In this document: positions 1-8,297 of the stretch, piece after piece
Layout: each line of letters starts with the position of its first letter
Numbering within the stretch: position 1 is the stretch's first letter
NCBI RefSeq assembly: GCF_000241525.1
Contig: NZ_AHIL01000002.1
Location: forward strand, 62,001-126,000
Direction: 5' to 3'
Origin: Comamonas testosteroni ATCC 11996
Lineage (GTDB): Bacteria > Pseudomonadota > Gammaproteobacteria > Burkholderiales > Burkholderiaceae_C
DNA: 64,000 nucleotides
Position numbers and translations under genes: made by a program
Notes under the pieces: generated by a model
The model's input: the letters and a program-made list of their open reading frames with translations, nothing else
What the model was told of the DNA's origin: nothing
Databases searched by the model: none

Positions 1-429
1 GATCATGCCGACCACGCCCACGGGCTCGTGCACGACGGCCGTGCTGCCCTGCACATGTTCGAAGGCGAAGTTCTTGAGGACCTCGATGGTGGAGCCCAGA
101 TGGGCCACACCCATGGCGGCCTGCGCCGCCTTGGACAGCCACAGCGGCGCCCCCATCTCCTGCGAGATGGTCTGCACGAAGTCGCCGTAGCGGCGCTGGT
201 AGACCTCCAGCACCTTGGCCAGCAGGGCCAGGCGCTCTTCGCGGCTGGTGCGCGAGTAGCCCTCGAAGGCGCGGCGCGCGGCGGCCACGGCCTTGTCCAC
301 GTCGGCGGCCGAGCCCATGCTGATGCGGGCGATGGCCTGCTCGTTGGAGGGATTGATGACCTCCAGGCTGCGCGGGCTGACCGGGTTCACCCATTGGCCG
401 TCGATGTAGAACTGCAGATGGTCTTGCAT
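1..429 (-). CDS. NAD(P)-dependent aldehyde dehydrogenase, N-terminal part (cut by window edge)
   Basis: The reading frame starts at an ATG at 429 and runs off the left edge, so only the first 143 residues are seen. They match the N-terminus of the aldehyde dehydrogenase superfamily: a start of the MQDHLQFYIDGQWV type, a NPSNEQAIA strand, a helix of the DVDKAVAAARRAF type and later EPVGVVGMI, which leads into the Rossmann core. AAGGAAAT lies just ahead of the ATG. It follows the quinohaemoprotein ethanol dehydrogenase by about 100 bases on the same strand, so the likely job is oxidation of the aldehyde from that enzyme (for example acetaldehyde to acetate). The catalytic Cys and Glu lie outside the window, so activity cannot be checked. 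Confidence 0.88.
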   Translation of the reverse strand, partial: MQDHLQFYIDGQWVNPVSPRSLEVINPSNEQAIARISMGSAADVDKAVAAARRAFEGYSRTSREERLALLAKVLEVYQRRYGDFVQTISQEMGAPLWLSKAAQAAMGVAHLGSTIEVLKNFAFEHVQGSTAVVHEPVGVVGMI

Positions 430-532
430 AAGGCTATTTCCTTGGTGTCGAGTCAAAAGAAGAGGTTTGCGATCCGGGGCCGCCGGTGCGTGGCTCGGGG
501 GCACCTGTGGCCCGGCGTGGTGAAGTACAGCT

Positions 533-2659
533 TCAGGGCTTGGGCCGGATGGCGTCCGCCGTCCCCTGGATGAAGGCCTTGAGGGACTCCACGTCATCGC
601 CCGACAGCTTGCCCGTGAAGTCCGGCATGCCGCGCGCCATGGCCGGGCCCTTGAAGACGAAGCTGGGCAGGTTCTCGATAAAGCTCGCGTCCATATAACC
701 CAGATTGGGAATGTTGCCGCCACGGTCCACGCCCGGCACGCCGTGGCAGAAAACGCAGTTGGCCACATACAGCATGGTGCCGGCCTCGACCTTGGCAGGG
801 TCGTATTTCACACCCTGCAGCAACTGGCCCGTGCGCTGGGCCACGAACTCAGGCATCTTGGCCTTGCCGCCCACGACGAAGGTATAGACCGTGCCCGGGC
901 CCTGGCGCTCGGTGGCGCGCGCAGCCAGGCCGTAGACACCGCCCCAGCCCACGGCCACCGAGACATACTGCTTGCCGTCCACCATATAGGTGCTGGGCGC
1001 TGCCACCACCCCGGTGCCCGTGGGCGCTTCCCACAGCTTTTCACCGCTGGTCGCGTTATAGGCCACGAGGCGGCCGTCCGCCGTGCCCTGGAACACCACA
1101 TTGCCCGCCGTGGTCAGCGTGCCGCCGTTCCAGGGCGAGACATGCTCCACGCTCCAGGCGGCCTTTTGCGCAACGGGGTCCCAGGCCAGCAGGCGGCCAA
1201 AGGGCTTGCTCTTGGGCGGCTCGGCATTGAAGAACTTGGCCGTGTTCCAGCCGGTGCCCGACTGGGGCTTGCCCGGTCCGGCCTGGTTGAACTCCCACTT
1301 CTTGTCGTCCATCAGGTTGACGGGCACGTTCTGCGCAGGCAGATACACCAGGCCCGTCTGGGGGTTGAAGGACATGGGGTGCCAGTTGTGCGCGCCATAG
1401 GGGCCCGGCACCGCGTCCTGGGGCTTGCTGCCGTCGCGTGCCGCGGCAATGTTCATGGGCTTGCCGTTCTTGTCGTAGCCGCTGGCCCAGTTCACGGGCA
1501 CGAAGTTCTTAGCCGAGATGAACTTTCCATTGGTGCGGTCGAGCACGAAGAAGAAGCCGTTCTTAGGCGCATGCAATATGACCTTGCGCGGCTTGCCGGC
1601 GATCTTGATGTCGGCCAGGATCATGGGCTGGGTAGAGGTGTAGTCCCAGTTGTCGCCCGGCGTTTCCTGGTAGTGCCACTTGTATTTGCCGGTGTCGGGA
1701 TCCAGGGCCACGATGGAAGCCAGGTACAGGTTGTCGCCGCCCTTGGGGCTGCGCACCTTGTGCGACCAGGGCGATCCATTGCCCGTGCCCACGTACATGG
1801 TGTTGAGCTCGGCATCGAAGGTCATGCTGTCCCACATAGTGCCGCCGCCGCCGGCCTCCCACCATTTGCCGCTGGGGTCCCAGGTCCTTGCGGCGCGTTT
1901 CATGGATTCGTCCTCGAAGGGTTTGGACGGATCGCCGGGTACGCTGAACCAGCGCCATTTCTGCTCGCCGGTCTCGGCGTCATAGGCCGTGATGTAGCCG
2001 CGCACGCCATATTCGGCGCCGCCGTTGCCGATGATGACCTTGCCCTTGAATACGCGCGGCGCGCCGGTGATGGTGAGCGAGCCCTTTTGCCCCTCGAAGG
2101 TATTCTTGTGCCAGACCTCCTTGCCGGTGGCAGCGTCCAGCGCGATCAGGCGGCCGTCCCATGCACCCACATAGACCTTGCCCTTCCACAGCGCCACGCC
2201 GCGGTTGACGACGTCGCAGCAACCCTTGAAGCCGGTGCTGCGGTCGATCTGCGGGTCATAGGTCCAGATTCTGTTGCCGGTACGGGTGTCGATGGCGTGC
2301 ACGACGCTCCATGAGGCGCTGACGTACATGATGCCGTCCACGACCACAGGCGTGGCCTCCACGCCGCGCGTGGACTCGAGGTTGTACGACCATGCCAGGC
2401 CCAGGTCCTTGACGTTGGCGGCATTGATCTGGTCGAGGCGGCTGTAGCGGGTCTCGGCATAGTCCACGCCGACGGTGGGCCAGTCGGGCGTCTTGGCGGC
2501 ATTGGCGCGGATGAAGGCGCCATCGACGCGCTGCACGGCGGCCGCGGCCTGCGCCGCAGGGTCGGCTTGCGCGAGGGCCGCTGCGCTGCCCAGGCAGGCG
2601 GCCAGCATCCAGGCCATGCGGCCGGGCCGTCCATGAGAGTTGTCGATCAGCCGTTCCAT
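533..2659 (-). CDS. qheDH: Quinohaemoprotein (PQQ plus haem c) ethanol dehydrogenase, periplasmic
   Basis: 708 residues. Residues 1-31 form a signal peptide (MAWMLAACLGSAAALAQ core). The middle is an eight-bladed PQQ propeller with repeated W-motifs of the AxDxxTGxxxW type (for example ALDAATGKEVW). Adjacent cysteines at about 147-148 (GCC) are the vicinal disulphide pair typical of PQQ alcohol dehydrogenases. The C-terminal 75 residues are a cytochrome c domain with CVFCH at 635-639 and a downstream Met (RGMPDF) as the likely axial ligand. It oxidises primary alcohols in the periplasm and passes electrons through its own haem. Length, leader and domain order agree with my memory of the C. 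testosteroni enzyme. No pqq biosynthesis genes are in the window. Likely co-transcribed with the aldehyde dehydrogenase downstream; AGGAG precedes the ATG. Confidence 0.96.
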   Translation of the reverse strand: MERLIDNSHGRPGRMAWMLAACLGSAAALAQADPAAQAAAAVQRVDGAFIRANAAKTPDWPTVGVDYAETRYSRLDQINAANVKDLGLAWSYNLESTRGVEATPVVVDGIMYVSASWSVVHAIDTRTGNRIWTYDPQIDRSTGFKGCCDVVNRGVALWKGKVYVGAWDGRLIALDAATGKEVWHKNTFEGQKGSLTITGAPRVFKGKVIIGNGGAEYGVRGYITAYDAETGEQKWRWFSVPGDPSKPFEDESMKRAARTWDPSGKWWEAGGGGTMWDSMTFDAELNTMYVGTGNGSPWSHKVRSPKGGDNLYLASIVALDPDTGKYKWHYQETPGDNWDYTSTQPMILADIKIAGKPRKVILHAPKNGFFFVLDRTNGKFISAKNFVPVNWASGYDKNGKPMNIAAARDGSKPQDAVPGPYGAHNWHPMSFNPQTGLVYLPAQNVPVNLMDDKKWEFNQAGPGKPQSGTGWNTAKFFNAEPPKSKPFGRLLAWDPVAQKAAWSVEHVSPWNGGTLTTAGNVVFQGTADGRLVAYNATSGEKLWEAPTGTGVVAAPSTYMVDGKQYVSVAVGWGGVYGLAARATERQGPGTVYTFVVGGKAKMPEFVAQRTGQLLQGVKYDPAKVEAGTMLYVANCVFCHGVPGVDRGGNIPNLGYMDASFIENLPSFVFKGPAMARGMPDFTGKLSGDDVESLKAFIQGTADAIRPKP

Positions 2660-2745
2660 CGAGGTCTCCTGTTGTGATTTCTGTGCCGCAAAGCATGGTG
2701 TATCGCCTGTTTTTCTTCATGATCGGGATTTCCCCAGGCTCGAAC

Positions 2746-2762
2746 TGTTCCATTGCGGAACA
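2746..2762. promoter_or_regulatory. Inverted repeat TGTTCC-N5-GGAACA in the divergent promoter region
   Basis: A perfect 6-bp inverted repeat with a 5-base spacer lies between qheDH (start 2659) and the divergent AcoR-like regulator (start 2797). Position and symmetry suggest the binding site of that regulator, controlling the dehydrogenase and possibly itself. I found no convincing -24/-12 sigma-54 promoter beside it. The role is inferred from position only. Confidence 0.5.
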
Positions 2763-2796
2763 CATTGACCGCTCCTGCGGACAGCCTGGACATGAC

Positions 2797-3972
2797 ATGA
2801 ACGTTGATGAGCCACGCGCGATGGATGCGCTACAGCAGTGCTTCTCGAGCACCGGGGCGGAGCGTGCCCTGCAGGCTCGCCGCCAGTTCTTCGAGGCCGG
2901 CATACGCCCCTCGGGCCTGGTCAGCGAGGCGGTCATCCAGTCCTGGCTGCGCAGCCAGCGCCAGCACTGCAATGGACGGCGGCTGGCTCTGGCTCCCGTC
3001 AGCCCCAGCAGGCTGCATGCCACGCAGGAGCGCTGCCGCAGCCTGCTGCAGGCACTGCAGCACGAGCTGCCGACCCTGGAGCAGGCCCTGGCGGGCACCG
3101 GCACGCGCGTCATGCTGACGGACGACAAAGGCATCGTGCTCCATGTCTCCCCGGCATCCATGCGGCCCCGTGACGAGCGGGTCGGCCTGAACATGTCCGA
3201 GCAGGCCATGGGCACGAACGCACCGGGCATCGTCGCCGCCACCGGCCAGGCATGCACCGTCACCAACGGCGAGCACTATTTCGACGAGCTGCACGCCTTC
3301 CGCTGCGCAGCAGCCCCCATACGCGATGTGCACGGCCGCCTGGCCGGAGTACTCAATCTGATGGTGGAGGAGCAGCATTTCAGCTTCGACGCCAGCCCCG
3401 TGGTCGGCATGTACGCCACGACCATCGAGAACACCTTGCTGCAGGCGCAGTCGCACGAGCATCTGGTACTGCGCTTTCAGGTGACGCCAGCCCTGCTGCA
3501 CACGCCGCTGCAGGCGCTGATGGGCGTGGCTGCCGATGGCCGCGTCGCCTGGATGAACGGCACCGCCGCCCAGCTCATCGGCCAGCCCGTAGATACAGCT
3601 TGCAGCGCGCAGGAACTGCTGGGCCATGATCTATCGCGCCTGCTGCAACTGAGCGGCCAGCCCGACCCCGCGCCGCTGCGCCTGGCCAGCGGCCTGGGCG
3701 TCTGGATGCAGGCACACCTGCAAACCTCGCATGGCCTTGGCTCGCACCTGGACATCAGCAGTGCGCAAGACCAGACCAGCCCCATAACCACCGAAGCAAC
3801 GCCCGTCGCCGAGACACAACCCCTGGCGACGCTGCGCGAGCACGGCGAGCAGTTGATCAGGGAGATGCTGGATCAGCATGGCGGCAATGTCTCCCAGGCC
3901 GCGCGCGCCCTGGGCATCTCGCGCGGCACGCTGTACCGCCGCCTGCGCGGCGGTCGGGATGAGGGTTTCTGA
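2797..3972 (+). CDS. AcoR-type transcriptional regulator lacking the AAA+ domain (GAF plus Fis HTH)
   Basis: 391 residues from the ATG at 2797; the frame is open further upstream to 2674, but that part looks non-coding. Residues 1-200 resemble the sensor half of AcoR/DhaR activators: an N-terminal helical stretch with VIQSWLRSQ, then a GAF-like domain (GTRVMLTDDKGIVLHVS, NMSEQAMGTNAPG, FRCAAAPIRD). Residues 220-310 look PAS-like (GVAADGRVAWMNGTAAQLIG). The last 50 residues are a Fis-type helix-turn-helix (GGNVSQAARALGISRGTLYRRL). The Walker A motif, GAFTGA loop and Walker B of sigma-54 activators are all absent, so it cannot act as a normal enhancer-binding protein. Divergent from qheDH, it is the obvious candidate alcohol-responsive regulator. 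Confidence 0.82.
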   Translation: MNVDEPRAMDALQQCFSSTGAERALQARRQFFEAGIRPSGLVSEAVIQSWLRSQRQHCNGRRLALAPVSPSRLHATQERCRSLLQALQHELPTLEQALAGTGTRVMLTDDKGIVLHVSPASMRPRDERVGLNMSEQAMGTNAPGIVAATGQACTVTNGEHYFDELHAFRCAAAPIRDVHGRLAGVLNLMVEEQHFSFDASPVVGMYATTIENTLLQAQSHEHLVLRFQVTPALLHTPLQALMGVAADGRVAWMNGTAAQLIGQPVDTACSAQELLGHDLSRLLQLSGQPDPAPLRLASGLGVWMQAHLQTSHGLGSHLDISSAQDQTSPITTEATPVAETQPLATLREHGEQLIREMLDQHGGNVSQAARALGISRGTLYRRLRGGRDEGF

Positions 3973-4089
3973 GCCCATTCCCGACCCACGGCGCAAGACT
4001 CTTTTGCGTTCGCACAGGGTTACGCACCGCCCCACACGGCCCCACAATCCTCGCCGCGCTGCACCAGCCTGCAGCCAAGGAGCTTTTGT

Positions 4090-4605
4090 ATGTGGTTGGG
4101 TTTGTCGCTGTTTTATGTGGGAGCCGTGCTGTTTCTCAACGGCCTGTGGATGCTGGGCAAGATTGCCGACAAGGAAATCTGGGTCATCAACATCTTCACC
4201 GGCGTGGTGTCGCTATGCATTGGCCTGGCCAGCATCTTCGGCCCGGCGGCCGATGCGGCATCGGTCAAGAGCGGCGCGCTGACCCTGCTGTTCGCCTTCA
4301 CCTATCTCTGGGTGGCTTTCAATCGCTTCAGCGGCGCCGACGGCCGGGGTCTGGGCTGGTTCAGCCTGTTCGTGGCGGTCACCGCCGTGCCCGTCGCCCT
4401 GGATACGCTGACCAGCGCCAGCTCGGGGCTGGACTGGTGGATGGGCGTCAACTGGGCCGCCTGGGCCGTGCTCTGGGCCTTGTTCTTCGCATTGCTGGCC
4501 CTGAGAAAAAGCATTGAGCGCCCCACGGGCTGGCTGTGCATCGCACAAGGCGTGCTCACGGGCTGGGTGCCCGGATACCTGATCCTGGCGGGGAAGCTGA
4601 TGTGA
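4090..4605 (+). CDS. AmiS/UreI family urea/amide channel
   Basis: 171 residues, six predicted membrane helices, in the AmiS/UreI family (MWLGLSLFYVGAVLFLNGLW start; a later LLFAFTYLWVAFNRF segment). UreI is a proton-gated urea channel and AmiS accompanies amidases, so the likely role is passage of urea or short amides through the inner membrane. Length is normal for the family and AAGGAGC precedes the ATG. No amidase, urease or nickel gene is nearby, so this is an orphan copy. It follows the AcoR-like gene by 117 bases on the same strand and could belong to that transcript. Substrate unknown. Confidence 0.85.
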   Translation: MWLGLSLFYVGAVLFLNGLWMLGKIADKEIWVINIFTGVVSLCIGLASIFGPAADAASVKSGALTLLFAFTYLWVAFNRFSGADGRGLGWFSLFVAVTAVPVALDTLTSASSGLDWWMGVNWAAWAVLWALFFALLALRKSIERPTGWLCIAQGVLTGWVPGYLILAGKLM

Positions 4606-4700
4606 CACCCTGAGGCGCTGTGCGCCTCCCCCCTGAAAGGGGGAACGACGCCCTTGCTGCGGGGCGGGGCGGCCGGCTCGAACCTTGCTCAGTGTCTCTG
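4606..4700 (+). repeat. GC-rich interspersed hairpin repeat, copy A
   Basis: Begins directly after the stop codon of the AmiS/UreI gene. It carries CCCTGAGG, then a CCCCC-GGGGG hairpin, then AACGACGCCCTTGCTGCGG and a GCTCAGTGTCTCT tail. The same blocks, in the same order and orientation relative to the preceding gene, recur at 37541-37657 (minus strand) and 54982-55105. Perhaps a 3'-end processing or termination element; function unknown. Confidence 0.7.
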
Positions 4701-4718
4701 GGTTTGATTGGCGCCTGT

Positions 4719-5603
4719 TCAGGCCTGTCTTCTTCGGCCCAGAGACGCCAGCAAGGCTGCCCCCATGATGAGCGCACCGCCGGCCAGCGTGCGTGCACTG
4801 AGCTGCTCGTTGGCGATGAGCACGGAGGAGACGCTGGCAAACACCACTTCGCTGAGCATGACCACCGATGTCACGCCCGAAGGCAGATGGGCGGCACCGA
4901 ATTGCAGGGCCCAGTTGCCCAGCATCAGCAGCCCGGCCAGGCCCAGTGCCACCAGGGCCCAGCTGCCGTCGAAGGCCGGAAAGCCCGGCACCACGCCCAG
5001 GCTGCCGGCGGTCAGGGCAGTCAGCAGGCCCATGCTCATGCAGCCGGCAAACATGGCCAGCATGCGGGCCTGGGCCGGAATGCCTTGGAAGCGGCGCAGC
5101 AGCACATTGGTCAGCGCAAACATAAAGCCGCCAAACACGGCCAGCGCATCGGCCACGGTGAGACCGGCAAACAGCCCGGAGAGCGAGGCATCGGCAGGCA
5201 GCAACACCAGCACCACACCGCCAAAGGCCAGCAACAGGCGCAGCAGCGCCATGGGAGTGGGTTTTTCGCCCAGCAGCCTCCAGGCCAGCAGCACCGCCCA
5301 GGCCGGCATGAGATAGAACAGCAGGATGACGCGCACCACGTCGCCCACGGTCACGGCCCAGTTGAAAGCCACGTTGTTCAGGCCCGAGCTGGCCGCCAGC
5401 AGCAAGAGCACCGGGTATTGCAAGGCCTGCCTGATGCTGGCGGGACGCAGCGCCAGCAGACCGGCCAGCACCAGTGCATACATCGCTGCCGTGGCCCACA
5501 GCGGATGCAGTCCGGCCTCATGCATGAGACGAAACGGCCACCATGACAAACCCCAGATCAGGGCATTGAGCAGCAGCGCAAATACAGGCAGTGGACTATG
5601 CAT
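4719..5603 (-). CDS. EamA/DMT family inner-membrane transporter
   Basis: 294 residues with about ten hydrophobic helices in two EamA halves (first half from MHSPLPVFALLLNALIWGLSWWPFR, second from LFAGLTVADALAVFGGFMFALTNVLLRR). Family members export or import amino acids and other small metabolites; the substrate cannot be read from sequence. The ATG at 5603 lies immediately after the T-tract of a strong terminator hairpin, leaving no usual space for a ribosome-binding site other than bases within the stem. Either translation starts in an unusual way or transcription begins within the hairpin region. No in-frame start inside the first helix looks better. Confidence 0.85.
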   Translation of the reverse strand: MHSPLPVFALLLNALIWGLSWWPFRLMHEAGLHPLWATAAMYALVLAGLLALRPASIRQALQYPVLLLLAASSGLNNVAFNWAVTVGDVVRVILLFYLMPAWAVLLAWRLLGEKPTPMALLRLLLAFGGVVLVLLPADASLSGLFAGLTVADALAVFGGFMFALTNVLLRRFQGIPAQARMLAMFAGCMSMGLLTALTAGSLGVVPGFPAFDGSWALVALGLAGLLMLGNWALQFGAAHLPSGVTSVVMLSEVVFASVSSVLIANEQLSARTLAGGALIMGAALLASLGRRRQA

Positions 5604-5643
5604 AAAAAAGGCTTCTAACGCCCACTCTAAAAGCGTTAGAAGC
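5604..5643 (-). terminator. Rho-independent terminator/attenuator after lplT
   Basis: An 11-bp perfect inverted repeat (5611-5621 and 5633-5643, GCTTCTAACGC / GCGTTAGAAGC) with an 11-base loop is followed, reading leftwards, by C and six Ts (5604-5609). It ends transcription coming from lplT and directly abuts the start codon of the EamA gene, so it could also act as an attenuator. Confidence 0.75.
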
Positions 5644-5684
5644 TATTGATTGTGTAGTTAATGCAGCGCGCTGGCTGCAGGGCT

Positions 5685-6986
5685 TCAATGGCAGTCGCGA
5701 CGGGCGATTTCCAGTAGTTTCTCGACCTCTTGCGGGTGTCGTTTGCAATTATTCCAGTGCCAGAGACCGATCAGCACCATGCTAGCGGCAACCAGCAGAC
5801 CGAATACCGTGATCGCACCGAAGGCAGTCAATCCCATCTTGGTGGACAGGCTGTAGAAACCGCCCATGGCCAAAATGGCCAATTGCTCGTTGAAGTTCTG
5901 CACCGCAATCGAGCGACCCGCACCCATGAGATTGTGGCCACGATGCTGCAGCAGGGCATTCATGGGCACGACCAGAAAGCCGCCCAGACCGCCAAGCAGA
6001 ATGAGGAAGGGCACGGCCACCCAGAGATTGTCGATAAAGATCATGCAGACCACGAGCAGGCCCATGAGTACGCCCAGGGGAATCACACGCGTGGCGTTGT
6101 CCAGGCGCATGCGCATGGATGCCAGCACTGCACCGACGGCCGTACCTATTGCAACCACCCCCACCAGGGCCGAGGCCTGGGTGGTGCTGTAACCCAGAGC
6201 AGCGGCCCCCCAGGCCAGCACGATATAGCGCAAATTGCCCGAAGCCCCCCAGAACAGCGTGGTGGTGGACAGCGAAATCTGGCCCAGCTTGTCGGCCCAC
6301 AGGCGCTTGCTGCACTGCCAGAAGTCGGGCAGCAGGCCCAACAGATTGGCAACCAGGCTCTTGTTCGGGTCTTCGCGCAGCGGGCGCATGGCCACGCCCG
6401 TCAGCGGAATATGCAGATTGAACCAGGCCGCAACAACGTAGATCAGGATCAGCAGGGCAATGGCGGCCTCGGCAGGGGTGTCCACGCCAGTATTGAGATA
6501 CGGGAAGTCGAAGCCCAGCAGATGCTGGGAAATGGTCGGCCCCACCAACTGGCCGCCCACCAGCACGCCCAAAATGATGGAGGTGATCGTCAGCCCCTCG
6601 ATCCAGCCATTGGCCTTGACCAGTTGTGAGGCCGGCAGCAGCTCGGTCAGGATGCCATACTTGGCCGGCGAATAGGCGGCCGCGCCCAGCCCGATGACGG
6701 CATAGGCGATCAGGGGATGATGACCGAAGAGCATCATCAGACAACCGATCACCTTGATGGCATTGCTGATGAACATGACCTTGCCCTTGGGCAAGGCGTC
6801 CGCAAAGGCTCCGACAAAGGGGGCCAGGACCACATAGAACAGAGCGAACATGGGCACCAGGGCAGCACGTTGCCACTCGGGGGCACCATTGGCACGCAAC
6901 AGCTCTACAGCGGTCACAAACAAGGCGTTGTCTGCCAGCGAGCTGAAAAACTGCGCTGACATGATGGTGTAGAAACCGCGCTTCAT
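5685..6986 (-). CDS. lplT: Lysophospholipid transporter LplT (MFS)
   Basis: 433 residues, about twelve membrane helices, start MKRGFYTIMSAQFFSSLADNA, typical of LplT. The family flips lysophospholipids, notably lysophosphatidylethanolamine, across the inner membrane so that they can be re-acylated. In many enterics lplT is next to or fused with the acyltransferase gene aas; no aas is seen here. The MFS A-motif is recognisable (FVGAFADALPKGKVMF). It is transcribed divergently from alr with about 130 bases between the starts; no strong Shine-Dalgarno precedes the ATG. Confidence 0.9.
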   Translation of the reverse strand: MKRGFYTIMSAQFFSSLADNALFVTAVELLRANGAPEWQRAALVPMFALFYVVLAPFVGAFADALPKGKVMFISNAIKVIGCLMMLFGHHPLIAYAVIGLGAAAYSPAKYGILTELLPASQLVKANGWIEGLTITSIILGVLVGGQLVGPTISQHLLGFDFPYLNTGVDTPAEAAIALLILIYVVAAWFNLHIPLTGVAMRPLREDPNKSLVANLLGLLPDFWQCSKRLWADKLGQISLSTTTLFWGASGNLRYIVLAWGAAALGYSTTQASALVGVVAIGTAVGAVLASMRMRLDNATRVIPLGVLMGLLVVCMIFIDNLWVAVPFLILLGGLGGFLVVPMNALLQHRGHNLMGAGRSIAVQNFNEQLAILAMGGFYSLSTKMGLTAFGAITVFGLLVAASMVLIGLWHWNNCKRHPQEVEKLLEIARRDCH

Positions 6987-7119
6987 GAATTAGCTGTAAC
7001 TGGCACCGGACGGACCGATGCCAAGGAAATAATAGACCCCGTGGCAAGTGACTGGCGGTTATATCACGCAGGCTCCGGCTGACAGTGCCAGAATCCCACT
7101 GGTCTGATTGAGAAAAACC

Positions 7120-8226
7120 ATGCCTCGTCCCATTACTGCCACCATCCATCCTGAAGCCGTTCGCCACAATCTGGAGCGGGTACGGCAAGCCGTCCCTGAT
7201 GCCAAATTGTGGTCCGTGATCAAAGCCAACGCTTATGGCCACGGTATCGAGAACGTGTTTGAAGGGTTGCGAGCGACGGACGGTTTTGCCATGCTGGACC
7301 TCGATGAGGCCCAGCGCGTGCGCAATCTGGGCTGGCGCGGCCCCATCCTGCTGCTCGAAGGCGTGTTCGAGTTGCGCGACCTGGAAATCTGCTCGCGTCT
7401 GGGCATCTGGCATGCCGTGCACTGCGACGAGCAGATCGACTGGCTGGCCGCCCACAAGACCCAGGTCGGCCATCGTGTCTTCCTCAAGATGAACAGCGGG
7501 ATGAACCGACTGGGCTTTACACCCGAGCGTTTTCGTGCGGCTTATGCGCGGCTGAATGCCCTGCCCCAGGTCGACGAGATCTCGTTCATGACCCACTTCA
7601 GCGATGCCGATGTGGAGCATGGCATGGACCACCAGCTCAGGGTCTTTCACGAAACCACGCTGGACCTGCCCGGCGAGCGCAGCATCAGCAACAGCGCTGC
7701 CACCTTGCTGCATGGTGACGAAAACAATGTGCGCTGCGACTGGGTGCGCCCCGGCATCGTGCTCTACGGCAGCTCGCCCGACTTCCCCACCCATGATGCG
7801 GCTCACTGGGGTCTTGAGCCGACCATGACGCTGTCGTCAAAAATCATCGGCACGCAGGAGCTGCATGCCGGCGACACCGTGGGCTACGGCTCGCGTTTTC
7901 AGTGCGACGGACCGCTGCGCCTGGGCGTGGTGGCCTGCGGCTATGCGGACGGCTATCCGCGCGTCTGCCCCACGGGCACGCCCGTGCTGGTGGACGGTGT
8001 GCGCACCCGCACCCTGGGCCGCGTCAGCATGGACATGATGGCCGTGGACCTGAGCCCTGTTCCCAAGGCCAGGCTGGGAAGCGAGGTCACGCTCTGGGGT
8101 CGCGCCAGCAATGGAGTCGTGCTGCCCATCGACGAGGTAGCCGCTGCTGCCGGCACGCTGGGCTACGAGCTGATGTGCGCCGTGGCTCCCCGCGTACTCA
8201 AGGTGGTGGAAGGCGCGGGCAAATAA
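7120..8226 (+). CDS. alr: Alanine racemase
   Basis: 368 residues from the ATG at 7120 (a TTG at 7108 is in frame, but the ATG fits the family start). It makes D-alanine from L-alanine for peptidoglycan. The PLP lysine is in VIKANAYGHG near residue 34; the second catalytic residue, the tyrosine, is in the YGSRF segment of the C-terminal barrel; KMNSGMNRLGF and RPGIVLYG are further family hallmarks. Divergent from lplT and followed by a clear terminator, so probably monocistronic. The biosynthetic form (alr) fits better than the catabolic form because no dad genes are near. Confidence 0.96.
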   Translation: MPRPITATIHPEAVRHNLERVRQAVPDAKLWSVIKANAYGHGIENVFEGLRATDGFAMLDLDEAQRVRNLGWRGPILLLEGVFELRDLEICSRLGIWHAVHCDEQIDWLAAHKTQVGHRVFLKMNSGMNRLGFTPERFRAAYARLNALPQVDEISFMTHFSDADVEHGMDHQLRVFHETTLDLPGERSISNSAATLLHGDENNVRCDWVRPGIVLYGSSPDFPTHDAAHWGLEPTMTLSSKIIGTQELHAGDTVGYGSRFQCDGPLRLGVVACGYADGYPRVCPTGTPVLVDGVRTRTLGRVSMDMMAVDLSPVPKARLGSEVTLWGRASNGVVLPIDEVAAAAGTLGYELMCAVAPRVLKVVEGAGK

Positions 8227-8251
8227 GACTGCCCGCCTCCCGCAAGCCAGA

Positions 8252-8277
8252 AGCCGCTGCATGGCAGCGGCTTTTTT
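8252..8277 (+). terminator. Rho-independent terminator of alr
   Basis: AGCCGCTGC (8252-8260), loop ATG, GCAGCGGCT (8264-8272), then a T run through 8277. A 9-bp GC-rich stem 25 bases after the alr stop codon, between the convergent genes alr and argD. Confidence 0.9.
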
Positions 8278-8297
8278 GCGAACTCAGCAGGCGCGGG

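Noticed and set aside
743-2314. 523-codon open frame antisense to the ethanol dehydrogenase
   Set aside because: Same GC effect; no family features, and the sense gene is certain.
2660-2745. Sigma-54 promoter upstream of qheDH
   Set aside because: A GG...GC pair exists near the right place but the spacing is off by one and the flanking bases do not match TGGCAC/TTGC.
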